This document shows positions 24,965 to 32,786 of a stretch of DNA of 39,964 nt, piece after piece. How positions within the stretch are numbered: the stretch's first letter is position 1; each line of letters starts with the position of its first letter. Position numbers and translations under genes: made by a program. A model generated the notes under the pieces. It searched no databases, was not told where the DNA came from, and saw nothing but the letters and a program-made list of their open reading frames with translations. The DNA is from JBBREP01 sp036501845. GTDB lineage: Bacteria; Actinomycetota; Acidimicrobiia; IMCC26256; PALSA-610. Location of the stretch: contig DASXZO010000156.1 of NCBI GenBank assembly GCA_036501845.1, forward strand, positions 1 through 39,964, read 5' to 3'.

Positions 24965-25547
24965 TCAGGGCAGATCGACGAGCTCGAGGGTGTGATCGGA
25001 CGCGTTGATGCCGATCACGGCGCTCGACTCGATGCCGCCGTTCGTGGCCATGTCGTTGCCCGTCGGTTGCGACAGATCGGGTGTCACGTCAGCCGGCATG
25101 GTCCAACGAATCACGCCGGTATCGTCCCACGCTTCGACAGTGGGTGGCGTGCACGTGGTTGCGGCGCGCTGCACTGCGACGGCACGCAGCGAGAAGTCGA
25201 AGTTGGTGATTGGCGCGGCGGCCGTGAGCCACGGGCTCACGCCATAAGGCCCGAGGAACATCAGCTCGCTGCCCGGACCCGGGCATATTCCGTCAGACGG
25301 CTGATGCGCGCTGCCGTACGTGATCGCGCCCCGGCGCGTACCAGAAGATGTCGTCGAACCCGTCGCCGTTGAAGTCACCGACGATGGGCGTGTAGTTGCT
25401 GCCGTACACGTTGAATTCGGGATGTGCGTCCGCGGCGCGCCGCGCGGTTGTCGCGTGCGCCGTCGTCGCGTGCGCGGGTCCGTCGATTGCGAACGTTGCG
25501 CACATCGCGAGCGCGGCGACGACTGCGGTTGTCCGGCACAGCTTCAT
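24965..25547 (-). pseudogene. Internally deleted, frameshifted FG-GAP/PQQ gene
   Basis: From ATG 25547 a signal peptide (MKLCRTTAVVAALAMC...) and one FG-GAP repeat (VGDFNGDGFDDIFWYAPGRD) are read, then a stop after 84 codons at 25293. In another frame, starting exactly there, the sequence resumes as the last ~120 residues of the PQQ-like region (GAITYGSAHQPSDG through ELVDLP). It lines up with residues 608-728 of paralogue A. Compared with paralogue A about 520 codons are missing. The junction lies in GGGGCGCG, where both the FG-GAP and the PQQ reading could match, so a deletion at short homology is likely. Its ATG overlaps the upstream paralogue's stop (ATGA). A short secreted one-repeat peptide might still be made. 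Confidence 0.85.
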
Positions 25548-27721
25548 GGCAGGCTCACCAACTCGATTCCATTTGCGTCGACGCCGACCAGCACACTTGC
25601 CTCCTGGCCGCCGTTCGTCTCGATGTCGGTTCCGACGAGTCCGTCGGCACCGGTCTCCCACTGTTGTGGAAGCACCCAGCGCACCGTTCCATCCTGGTTG
25701 TATGCCTCGATTTGCGGCCTCGTGCACGGATCGTTCGCGTTCCCTGCGAACACCGTGATCGCGGTGTGAGAGAAGTCGATCGGCACCACCGATGCGTCAT
25801 CGAGCAGCGGACTCACACCGTGCGGCCCCGCAAAGGCGACGTCAGAGTCGTACAAGCACTGACCCACCCTCACCGCGGTTACCGCGTATCGCCACGAGAA
25901 CATCGCACCATCGGTGGATTCCCGCTCCACCGCGCCATACACGTGACTCGCCGGGATTGACTGCCTCCCGAGGAGCGCTCCCGTGGCGATGTCGACGTCG
26001 AATCCACTGCTCACCGCGTTCGTACCAAAGTCGACGTGCACCAACTTCGGCGCGACGCACGGAATGTCTCGCGACCATGCCGTGGCGCCTGACGGGGCGA
26101 GGCCCCAATCGCGACCGGCATCGCTGCACATCGCGACGGTGCCTTCGTCGCCGAAGCGAATCGGGTGTGACGCGTCGTGATCGAACACCAACCGGCCCGC
26201 GATGAAGTCGTACTCGACGACGCCGGGTTCCGAGACGTGCGCGACCATGAGGCGCGTGCCCGACAGCGCGCACGGCGCAACTTTGGCGACTGGGCTCTGC
26301 CAAATCATTGCCCCGGTACGGGCGGCGACCACCGTGAGATGGCCGTTGAGATAGCGCGCGTCGTAGTAGGAATTGTTCGACCGACACGTCGCGCCCGGCT
26401 GGTCGTACACCGGTGCGCCCGTCGTTGCGGTGAACACGTAGGTGTGCGGCGTCGTCGAGTCCTTGGCGCACGTCACCCTCAGGATTTCGAGCTGGCGCTG
26501 CAACTGCGCGTCGTTGCAGTGCGCGCCGACCGACCGCGACCACTCCGGGATCCCGGTGCTGCGGCTGTACGCCGTGAGCGATCCGTCGATGAACAACGCA
26601 TAAACCGCGCTCTTGTCTGCGATGGGTGGCGCCGACGGAAACTTGCCGGGACCGTATGGGACCTCCCACCGCTGCAACGGTCCACTGCCCTGCATCGCAG
26701 GGATCTGATGCGCAACGTCGAACCAGATCGAGTCGGGTGCGCTCCCTGGCCCGTACCAGAAGATGTCGTCGTGCCCATCGCCGTTGAAGTCGCCGACCAA
26801 CGGGATGTAGTTGGTCCCGCTGATCGACGTCGTGTTCAGGCTGAACGCGGGACCACTGGTGGGCGGCGTGTCCGGGATCGAGTAGCCGACTTGGTCCTCG
26901 AGATTGCCGGGACCGTAGAAGAACGCATCTTCACGCCCGTCGCGGTTGGCGTCGATCGCGAACGGCACGCCGCCGGGCACGGTCCCGCCGATCTCCGCGT
27001 CGTGGAAGCTGCCATCGCTCTTGAGCGCGTCGGCGACGATGGTGTCGGCGCCGGGCCAAGTGCCGTCGAGAAGGATCTGGTCGCGACCAATGTGCTCGAA
27101 GTCGCCAACCGCAACGTTGTAGCCACCCTTGATCGACACACCGCGCCACGTGAACGTGCCGTCGCCGCGGCCGAACCACATGTAGTCGTTCCCGCCCGAC
27201 GGCGAGTACCAGAGGATGTCGGGGTGGCCGTCACCGTTGAAGTCGAGCGCGTACGGCTGGAGATCGGCATTGCCAGCCGAGCTGAACTCGCGCGAGGTGA
27301 ACGTGCGATTGGCGTTGCCGAGCCAGATTCGATCGGGCAAATCGGGAGGCCCGTGCCAGAGAATGTCCGAGCGGCCGTCACCGTTGATGTCGAGCACCAC
27401 CGGGTGGTAACTGCCGGTGATGCTCTCGGTCACCGAAGTGAAGTCGCCGTTCGCACCACCGAACCAGATCGACGAGCGTTTGAGGCCCGGGTGGTACCAG
27501 AAGATGTCGGAGTACCCGTCCCCGTCGAAGTCGCGCACGAACGGGGTGTACTTCCCGGAGATGCCCCAGCCCGGAGCCGTACCGACGATGCGCGACACCG
27601 CCGGTACGGGCGTGTGGTTGTGCGACGTTGTCGCGTCGGCGGCGCGCGCCGGTCCGACGATTCCAATCGTTCCGAAGAGCGCCGCGGCGACGGCAACCGC
27701 CGTCGCCGTTCGTAGTCCCAC
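25544..27721 (-). CDS. Secreted FG-GAP repeat / PQQ-like beta-propeller protein (paralogue D)
   Basis: 725 residues with the same plan as paralogue A: signal peptide (ATAVAVAAALFGTIGIVGPARA), six FG-GAP repeats, then a PQQ-like second half (GSLTAYSRSTGIPEWSRSV, VVAARTGAMIWQSPV). Repeat 4 has lost its calcium loop (DFEHIGRDQILL) and repeat 5 reads DANRDGREDAFFY, so each repeat position is recognisable across paralogues. Several Cys pairs in the second half (for example CNDAQ, CAKDS, CRSNN, CALSG) suggest disulfides in an exported protein. GTG start at 27721 with TAGGAG 9 bases upstream. It is first in the four-gene run D, deleted copy, B, A, which are closely spaced and may form one transcript. 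Confidence 0.86.
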   Translation of the reverse strand: MGLRTATAVAVAAALFGTIGIVGPARAADATTSHNHTPVPAVSRIVGTAPGWGISGKYTPFVRDFDGDGYSDIFWYHPGLKRSSIWFGGANGDFTSVTESITGSYHPVVLDINGDGRSDILWHGPPDLPDRIWLGNANRTFTSREFSSAGNADLQPYALDFNGDGHPDILWYSPSGGNDYMWFGRGDGTFTWRGVSIKGGYNVAVGDFEHIGRDQILLDGTWPGADTIVADALKSDGSFHDAEIGGTVPGGVPFAIDANRDGREDAFFYGPGNLEDQVGYSIPDTPPTSGPAFSLNTTSISGTNYIPLVGDFNGDGHDDIFWYGPGSAPDSIWFDVAHQIPAMQGSGPLQRWEVPYGPGKFPSAPPIADKSAVYALFIDGSLTAYSRSTGIPEWSRSVGAHCNDAQLQRQLEILRVTCAKDSTTPHTYVFTATTGAPVYDQPGATCRSNNSYYDARYLNGHLTVVAARTGAMIWQSPVAKVAPCALSGTRLMVAHVSEPGVVEYDFIAGRLVFDHDASHPIRFGDEGTVAMCSDAGRDWGLAPSGATAWSRDIPCVAPKLVHVDFGTNAVSSGFDVDIATGALLGRQSIPASHVYGAVERESTDGAMFSWRYAVTAVRVGQCLYDSDVAFAGPHGVSPLLDDASVVPIDFSHTAITVFAGNANDPCTRPQIEAYNQDGTVRWVLPQQWETGADGLVGTDIETNGGQEASVLVGVDANGIELVSLP

Positions 27722-27736
27722 GCAGCCATGCTCCTA

Positions 27737-27753
27737 CGCCGCGACGCGCGGCG
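27737..27753. terminator. Small GC hairpin between the ferritin-like gene and the FG-GAP cluster
   Basis: CGCCGCG and CGCGGCG form a 7-bp stem with a 3-base loop, in the 54-base gap after the di-iron gene and before the GTG of paralogue D. It may end the upstream transcript. No T-run; weak call. Confidence 0.3.
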
Positions 27754-27775
27754 CAAGGATCACGTGGTCATTCGA

Positions 27776-28921
27776 TTACGCGACGTCGCGGTCCTTCGAC
27801 ACCTCGTCGAGGTTCTCGTATTCGGCACCGGTGTCGACCCAGTCCTCGAACTGGATCACGCCGAGCTCGGTGAACTTGTGGCGCAGCCAGCCGTCGCCCG
27901 CGTCGAGCAGGCCGAGCTTCTTGCAGTTCGGCACGATCTTCGAGAACAGCAGCGACTGGAACATCACGCGGCTGTCGTCCATCATCACGAGCTCGAGCGC
28001 GTCCTTCACGTTCACGCCCATGCGGTCCCACACTTCCTGCTGCAGGAAGCGGTCGCGCATGCGCACTGCGGCCTCGAAGGTGAACTCCTGGCGCTCACGA
28101 ATCTCGGCTCCGGTGAGCTGCGTGTAGAACTCCTGCAGCGAGAGCACACCGAAGGCAACGTGGCGCGCCTCGTCGCTCATCACGTAGCGGAGCAGCTTCT
28201 TCAACAGCGGCTCGGTGGTCATCTGGTGCATGAAACCGAACGCCGCGAGCGCGAGGCCCTCCACCATGATCTGCATGCCGAGGTAGGTCATGTCCCAGCG
28301 CGAGTCGCTGATGATGTCGTCGAGGAGCATGCGCAGGTGCGCGTTGACGGGATAGCCGCCTTCGAGCTTCTCGTCGAGGTAACGCGAGAACACTTCCACG
28401 TGTCGAGCCTCGTCCATCACCTGCGTGGCCGCGTAGTACTTGGCGTCGATCCACGGCACCGTCTCCACAATGCGACCGGTGCAGATCAATGCACCCTGCT
28501 CACCGTGCAGGAACTGGCTCATCGTCCAGCGGTTGCCCTCGATGCCGAGCTCGAGCCACTTCTTCTCGTCCCACTTGGCGAACACCGTGCCGGCGAGGTC
28601 GACGTCACCGAAGAACATCTCGCCGTTGGCGGCCTGGTTGTTCATCACCACCTGCTCGATGTCGACCGGCGTCGACCAGTCGAGGTCGGTGGACGCGTTC
28701 CACTGCGACGTCTTGGCCTTCTCGTAGAGCTTGCTGAGCGCGGGCCGGCTGCGCTCGTAGTCCCACGTGAAGATCGAGTCGACCTTGGCGTCGACCGTGT
28801 GGTCCTTGGCGTCGACATCGGTGTTGCTGACCGCGAGGATCGCCTCGAGGTCGTTGATGTCGTCGCGCCCGATGAGCGAGGCGATGTCGGTGGAATCGGT
28901 GGTGTCGCGAGTGTCGGTCAT
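27776..28921 (-). CDS. Ferritin-like di-iron protein (putative oxygenase/oxidase)
   Basis: 381 residues, mostly helical, with a complete two-fold set of di-iron ligands: Glu141 (HGEQGAL), Glu171 and His174 (DEARHVEVF), Glu221 (MVEGLAL), Glu251 and His254 (DEARHVAFG). The duplicated DEARHV motif points to a ferritin-like oxygenase related to the R2/AurF-type superfamily rather than to storage ferritin. No ribonucleotide reductase tyrosyl-radical context or partner is nearby, so I do not call it NrdB. ATG at 28921 with AAAGGGA about 9 bases upstream. It starts 5 bases after its TetR-family neighbour, so they are one operon. Possible roles are lipid desaturation/oxygenation or N-oxygenation; substrate unknown. 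Confidence 0.85.
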   Translation of the reverse strand: MTDTRDTTDSTDIASLIGRDDINDLEAILAVSNTDVDAKDHTVDAKVDSIFTWDYERSRPALSKLYEKAKTSQWNASTDLDWSTPVDIEQVVMNNQAANGEMFFGDVDLAGTVFAKWDEKKWLELGIEGNRWTMSQFLHGEQGALICTGRIVETVPWIDAKYYAATQVMDEARHVEVFSRYLDEKLEGGYPVNAHLRMLLDDIISDSRWDMTYLGMQIMVEGLALAAFGFMHQMTTEPLLKKLLRYVMSDEARHVAFGVLSLQEFYTQLTGAEIRERQEFTFEAAVRMRDRFLQQEVWDRMGVNVKDALELVMMDDSRVMFQSLLFSKIVPNCKKLGLLDAGDGWLRHKFTELGVIQFEDWVDTGAEYENLDEVSKDRDVA

Positions 28922-28926
28922 GACAA

Positions 28927-29550
28927 CTATCCCTTTCGGGTTGAGATCGATGTGAGCCCGGGCACGACGAAGTCGGCCACGAGCGCGCGAACTGCGTCTG
29001 GGTCGGCGAGGCAGGTAGGTGCACCGTCGGCGCAATCGAGCGAGACGATGTATGCGGTCACGAGGCGCGCGAGCCATTCACCCGCGCGCGCCGCTGCGGG
29101 CGCGTCGAGCCAGGGGTGGAGCAGCTCCACGGCGATGGCCGCGGCGGCGTCGAAGGCCTGGTTGGCGCGGTCGAGCGCGAGGAACGGCATCACCGTTTCC
29201 GGCTCGTGTTCGAGCACGAAGCGCAACGCCTCGACCGACTCGAGGTGCTCCACCGCGGCACCCGCGGCCGCCACAAGTGCGTCGGCCGCGGAGTCGGTGC
29301 CCGCCACCGCGGCGCGCACCACATCGGCGAGCCGCCCGGCCTCGCGGGCAACGAGTGCGAGGAGCAGCGGCCTGCGGCCGGAGAAGTAGCGATAGACGGT
29401 GGCCCGGCTGAGCCCGGCCTCTTTGGCCACGTCGTCGAAGGTGGTCTTGGCCAGACCGACCCGGCCGATGCATGCGAGCGCCCCGTCGAGGATGCGGTCG
29501 GCCACCGGGCTCTCGCCCGAGGTGCGCGCCAGTACGGACAACGTGTCCAC
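28927..29550 (-). CDS. TetR-family transcriptional regulator (linked to di-iron protein)
   Basis: 207 residues from the GTG at 29550. The N-terminal helix-turn-helix is typical of the family: KTTFDDVAKEAGLSRATVYRYFSGRRPLLLAL at about residues 35-66. The rest is an Ala-rich helical ligand-binding and dimer domain. A longer frame reaches 29625, but the extra residues look non-coding and span the operator-like inverted repeat TGAGACA-N13-TGTCTCA (29553-29579), which lies just before the GTG. This suggests autoregulation together with the downstream di-iron gene. The ligand is unknown; TetR regulators beside lipid-modifying enzymes often sense acyl compounds. Confidence 0.87.
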   Translation of the reverse strand: MDTLSVLARTSGESPVADRILDGALACIGRVGLAKTTFDDVAKEAGLSRATVYRYFSGRRPLLLALVAREAGRLADVVRAAVAGTDSAADALVAAAGAAVEHLESVEALRFVLEHEPETVMPFLALDRANQAFDAAAAIAVELLHPWLDAPAAARAGEWLARLVTAYIVSLDCADGAPTCLADPDAVRALVADFVVPGLTSISTRKG

Positions 29551-29552
29551 AA

Positions 29553-29579
29553 TGAGACAACTACTCGCTGAGTGTCTCA
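29553..29579. promoter_or_regulatory. Candidate TetR operator
   Basis: Inverted repeat TGAGACA (29553-29559) and TGTCTCA (29573-29579) separated by 13 bases, directly upstream of the TetR GTG start. Size and position fit a dimer-binding site for autorepression. No other copy of the pair was noticed in the window. Confidence 0.5.
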
Positions 29580-29633
29580 ATGTCAATGCGTCGCACGTCA
29601 CACCAGTGCTCGCGCCCGCGAGCACCGACCGCC

Positions 29634-29681
29634 CCGTGGTCCCACAGACAGTGGACTAGTGCACCGTTTGTGGGACCACGG
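29634..29681. terminator. Long inverted repeat between the two TetR genes
   Basis: Arms CCGTGGTCCCACA (29634-29646) and the exact complement (29669-29681) enclose 22 bases. On the minus strand it follows the stop of the upstream TetR gene (29697), so it is probably its terminator. An operator function is possible, because the gap also leads into the second TetR gene. Confidence 0.5.
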
Positions 29682-29696
29682 CGGCACTGCCGGGGG

Positions 29697-30296
29697 TCAG
29701 GCGACGATGCCGCCGAGGAGCTCGGTGCGCACGAGGTCGGCCAGCTCGGCCGGGTCGTCGTAGTTCCAGCGGCCGGGCGAGCCGATGAGCGACAGCACCA
29801 TGCGGGCGAGGTAGTCGGCGGACCGGGCCACGTCCACGCCGTCGCGCAGCCTGCCCGCGGCCCCCTCGCGCTCGAGGTACGGATAGAGGAACGCGGCGAT
29901 GAACGGCACCGCGCGCGCCGACTCGGTGGTGAGCAGGCCGAGCAGCCGCTCGGGCTCGGTCTCGAGGATCTTCTGCAACAGCTCGTGCGACTCCAACGAA
30001 TGCCGGGCGAAGCGCAGGCCCTCGGCCACGAGGCTGTTCAGGTCGGGCTGGTCGCGCACGTGGTCGCCGAGGCGCGTGAGGAAGTTCGCGATCTCCCATC
30101 CCACCGTGTCGCGCACCAGCTCGTCGCGCCCGCCGGGGAAGTAGCGGTAGATGGTGGCGCGCGACACGCCACTCTCCTTCACCACGTCCTCGATCGTGGT
30201 CTTGCCCAGCCCGTAGCGCGACACGCAGGTGTACGTGGCGCCGAGCAGGCGCTCGCGCATCGACAGCGGATCGGCAGTGGTCGGCGGCCCCGTCAC
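29697..30296 (-). CDS. TetR-family transcriptional regulator (divergent from bioA)
   Basis: 199 residues from the GTG at 30296. HTH: YGLGKTTIEDVVKESGVSRATIYRYFPGGRDELV at about residues 28-60; the rest is a helical ligand domain (LLGLLTTESARAVPFIAAFLYPYL). A GATAAT hexamer (30303-30308) ends 7 bases before the GTG, so the message may be leaderless. An internal ATG at 30260 is an alternative start but would leave a very short arm before the HTH. It is divergent from bioA with 31 bases between starts, the classic arrangement for control of the neighbouring operon and itself. Whether it responds to a biotin-pathway metabolite is not known; BirA or BioQ is the usual regulator. Confidence 0.87.
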   Translation of the reverse strand: MTGPPTTADPLSMRERLLGATYTCVSRYGLGKTTIEDVVKESGVSRATIYRYFPGGRDELVRDTVGWEIANFLTRLGDHVRDQPDLNSLVAEGLRFARHSLESHELLQKILETEPERLLGLLTTESARAVPFIAAFLYPYLEREGAAGRLRDGVDVARSADYLARMVLSLIGSPGRWNYDDPAELADLVRTELLGGIVA

Positions 30297-30302
30297 CTCG
30301 CC

Positions 30303-30308
30303 ATTATC
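30303..30308 (-). promoter_or_regulatory. -10 element for leaderless TetR transcript
   Basis: GATAAT on the minus strand, 7 bases before the regulator's GTG start. The spacing puts the transcription start at or next to the start codon. The bioA start lies only 19 bases away on the other side, so the two promoters must overlap. Confidence 0.4.
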
Positions 30309-30327
30309 GCCACTACCGTTGCCGCTC

Positions 30328-31626
30328 GTGAGCACCGCGGCGCAGCACGACGACTGGGCGGCTCGCGACGCGGCGGTGGTGTGGCACGGCTTCACGCAGA
30401 TGTCGACGTACGCCGAGAACCGGCCGGTGATCGTCGACCGGGCCGATGGCCACGAGGTGATCGACGTCGACGGGCGCCGATATCTCGATGCCATCTCCTC
30501 GCTGTGGGTGACCACCTTGGGCCACCACGTGCCCGAGCTCGACGATGCCGTGCGCGAGCAACTCGAGCGCGGGGCGCACACCACGATGCTCGGCAACGGC
30601 AACCGCGTGGTGATCGAGCTGTCGGAACGGCTCGCGCCGCTCGTGCCGGTGGACGAGCCGCACTTCCTCTACGCGTCGGACGGCGCGGCGGCAGTGGAAC
30701 AGGCACTCAAGATCGCGTTCCAGTACTGGGTGAACAAGGGTGAGCCCCGCCGCACCTTCCTCGCGTTCGGGGGCGCCTATCACGGCGACACGCTCGGTGC
30801 GCTCTCGGTGGGCGACCGCGGTTTCGGCACCGACATCTTCGATCCGCTCACGTTTCCAGTGGTGCGCGCGCCGGCGTTCACCGATCCGAAGTGCATCGAC
30901 GTGGCGTGCGACCTTGTAGCCCGGCATCACGCCGAGCTCGCCGCGGTGATCGTGGAACCGAGCGTGCAGGGCGCAGCCGGAATGTCTATGGCCGAACCGC
31001 ACGACTTCGCCAAGCTGCAGCAGGCTTGCGTGGAGCACGACGTGTTGCTCATCTGCGACGAGGTGGCCACCGGCTTCGGGCGCACCGGCACACTGTTCGC
31101 GTCGCAAGATTGCGGCATCCGCCCCGACTTGATGTGCCTCGGCAAGGGTCTCACCGCCGGCTACCTGCCGATGTCGGCCACGGTCGCGAGTGGTCGCGTG
31201 TTCTCGGAATTCCTCGGCGACGACCTCGGGCCGCGCACGCTGTATCACGGGCACAGCTACAGCGGGAACGCGCTGGCGGCCGCGGTGGCGTTGCGTCATC
31301 TCGACCTGATCGAGGCCTACGACGTGCTCGCCAACGTGCACGAGCGTTCTGAGGAGCTGCACGGACTGCTCGCCGATCGCGTCGCGCCGCATCCCGCAGT
31401 GAAAGAAGTGCGGCTGCGCGGCCTCATGGGCGGCGTCGAGCTCGCACCGCCGCGCGACGGCATGCGTTGGGGCCGGCGCGTGTGCGCGGCCACCGTGGAT
31501 CGGGGCGTGTTGCTGCGCCCGCTCGGCGACGTGGTGGTGCTGATGCCACCGCTCACGATCACCTCACAAGAGCTCACCCAGATCGTGGAAGCGCTGTGCG
31601 AAGCGATCCAGGAAGTCTGCACGTGA
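30328..31626 (+). CDS. bioA: Adenosylmethionine-8-amino-7-oxononanoate aminotransferase
   Basis: PLP enzyme that makes 7,8-diaminononanoate in biotin synthesis, with SAM as amino donor. 432 residues, normal length. Class III aminotransferase signs: WHGFTQM near the start (BioA-specific), DAISSLWVTTLGHH, GGAYHGDTLGALS, EPSVQGAAGM, CDEVATGFGRTG (Asp244) and the PLP lysine in CLGKGLTAGYLPMS (Lys273). TLYHGHSYSGNALA follows. The GTG at 30328 was chosen because the protein then begins like other BioA; a longer frame to 30229 would overlap the divergent regulator. There is no clear Shine-Dalgarno sequence, perhaps leaderless. It overlaps bioF by GTGA. Confidence 0.96.
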   Translation: MSTAAQHDDWAARDAAVVWHGFTQMSTYAENRPVIVDRADGHEVIDVDGRRYLDAISSLWVTTLGHHVPELDDAVREQLERGAHTTMLGNGNRVVIELSERLAPLVPVDEPHFLYASDGAAAVEQALKIAFQYWVNKGEPRRTFLAFGGAYHGDTLGALSVGDRGFGTDIFDPLTFPVVRAPAFTDPKCIDVACDLVARHHAELAAVIVEPSVQGAAGMSMAEPHDFAKLQQACVEHDVLLICDEVATGFGRTGTLFASQDCGIRPDLMCLGKGLTAGYLPMSATVASGRVFSEFLGDDLGPRTLYHGHSYSGNALAAAVALRHLDLIEAYDVLANVHERSEELHGLLADRVAPHPAVKEVRLRGLMGGVELAPPRDGMRWGRRVCAATVDRGVLLRPLGDVVVLMPPLTITSQELTQIVEALCEAIQEVCT

Positions 31627-32786
31627 GCGGCGGCCGCGACGGGTCGTGGTCGGAGTGGGCCGACGCGACTGCGCGCCGCCTGCACGACGCCGAACGCTGG
31701 CGCACGCCGCGCCCGTTCCACGGTGACGGAGTGACCGGCACCTACGAAGGTCGCGACGGCATCGTGTCGTTCGCGTCGAACGACTACCTCGGGCTCACGC
31801 GCCATCCCGAGGTGATCGCCGCCGCGCATGCCGCCCTCGACCGCGACGGCGCGGGCAGCGGCTCGGCCCGTCTGATTGTGGGCGCACGCGCCGTGCATAC
31901 CGAGCTCGAGCACGAGCTCGCGGCGTGGAAGCACGAGGAATCTGCAGTGGTGTTCCCCACCGGGTTCGCCGCGAACATCGGCACGCTCGCTGCGTTCGGC
32001 GCGCGGGGCACGCTCGTGTGCTCCGACGAGCTCAACCACGCGTCGATCATCGACGGCTGCCGGCTCTCGCGCTCCGACGTGGCCGTGTACCACCATCGCG
32101 ATCTCGACGAGCTGGCGAAGCTGCTGCACGAGCGCGCCGGCACGACCACGAGCGGGCGCGCCATCGTGGTGAGTGACACGGTGTTCTCGATGGACGGCGA
32201 CCTCGCCGACATCGCGGCGCTGGTAGCCCTGTGTGCCGAGTACCGCGCCATGCTCGTGCTCGACGAAGCCCACTCGGTGCTCGGCCCGCACCCCGACGTC
32301 GACGCACTTGCGCAGATCCCGCACGTGCGCGTGGGCACGCTCTCGAAGACGCTCGGCGCGCTCGGTGGTTTCGTGGCCGGGCCCCGCCGCTACACCGACC
32401 TGCTCGTGAACCTCGCGCGCTCCTACATCTTCACCACCGCGCCCACGCCGGCCGACACTGCCGCCGCGCTCGCTGCGCTGCGCGTGCTCCGCTCCCCCGC
32501 TGGCGACGCGTTGGTCGCCAAGCTCGCAGCGAACGTGGCCCGTCTCGCACCAACCGCGCAATCACCGATCATCCCCGTGATGTGCGGCAGCGATCGCGCG
32601 GCGCTCGATGCCGCCGCCCAGCTGCTCGATCGCGGTTTCCTCGTGCCCGCCATCCGACCTCCCACCGTTCCGCCCGGCACCGCGCGCCTGCGCATCGCGT
32701 GCAGCGCCGCACACACCACCGAACATGTCGACGCACTCGCCGCCGCGCTCGCCGACACGGGCCTCGAGGTGCACCAGCCGTGCTGA
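31623..32786 (+). CDS. bioF: 8-Amino-7-oxononanoate synthase
   Basis: PLP-dependent condensation of pimeloyl-ACP/CoA with alanine. 387 residues. Motifs: SNDYLGL, GSGSARLIVG, SDELNHASIIDG, SMDGDLADI, LVLDEAHSVLGPHPD and the PLP lysine in GTLSKTLGALGGF (Lys242). The GTG start lies in the bioA stop (GTGA, 31623-31626), and the stop overlaps the bioD start by seven bases, so the three genes are translationally coupled. The frame extends far upstream inside bioA, but that part has no homology. The closely related KBL/glycine acyltransferases are excluded mainly by the bio operon context. Confidence 0.95.
   Translation: MSGGRDGSWSEWADATARRLHDAERWRTPRPFHGDGVTGTYEGRDGIVSFASNDYLGLTRHPEVIAAAHAALDRDGAGSGSARLIVGARAVHTELEHELAAWKHEESAVVFPTGFAANIGTLAAFGARGTLVCSDELNHASIIDGCRLSRSDVAVYHHRDLDELAKLLHERAGTTTSGRAIVVSDTVFSMDGDLADIAALVALCAEYRAMLVLDEAHSVLGPHPDVDALAQIPHVRVGTLSKTLGALGGFVAGPRRYTDLLVNLARSYIFTTAPTPADTAAALAALRVLRSPAGDALVAKLAANVARLAPTAQSPIIPVMCGSDRAALDAAAQLLDRGFLVPAIRPPTVPPGTARLRIACSAAHTTEHVDALAAALADTGLEVHQPC

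Noticed and set aside
26177..27715. 512-codon plus-strand frame opposite FG-GAP paralogue D
   Set aside because: Antisense artefact of the repeated GDFNGDG codons; recurring VPEDVVV-type words are the reverse of the FG-GAP repeat.
27776..28921. Ribonucleotide reductase beta subunit
   Set aside because: The DEARHV duplicated ligand pattern and absence of any nrd partner fit a ferritin-like oxygenase better.
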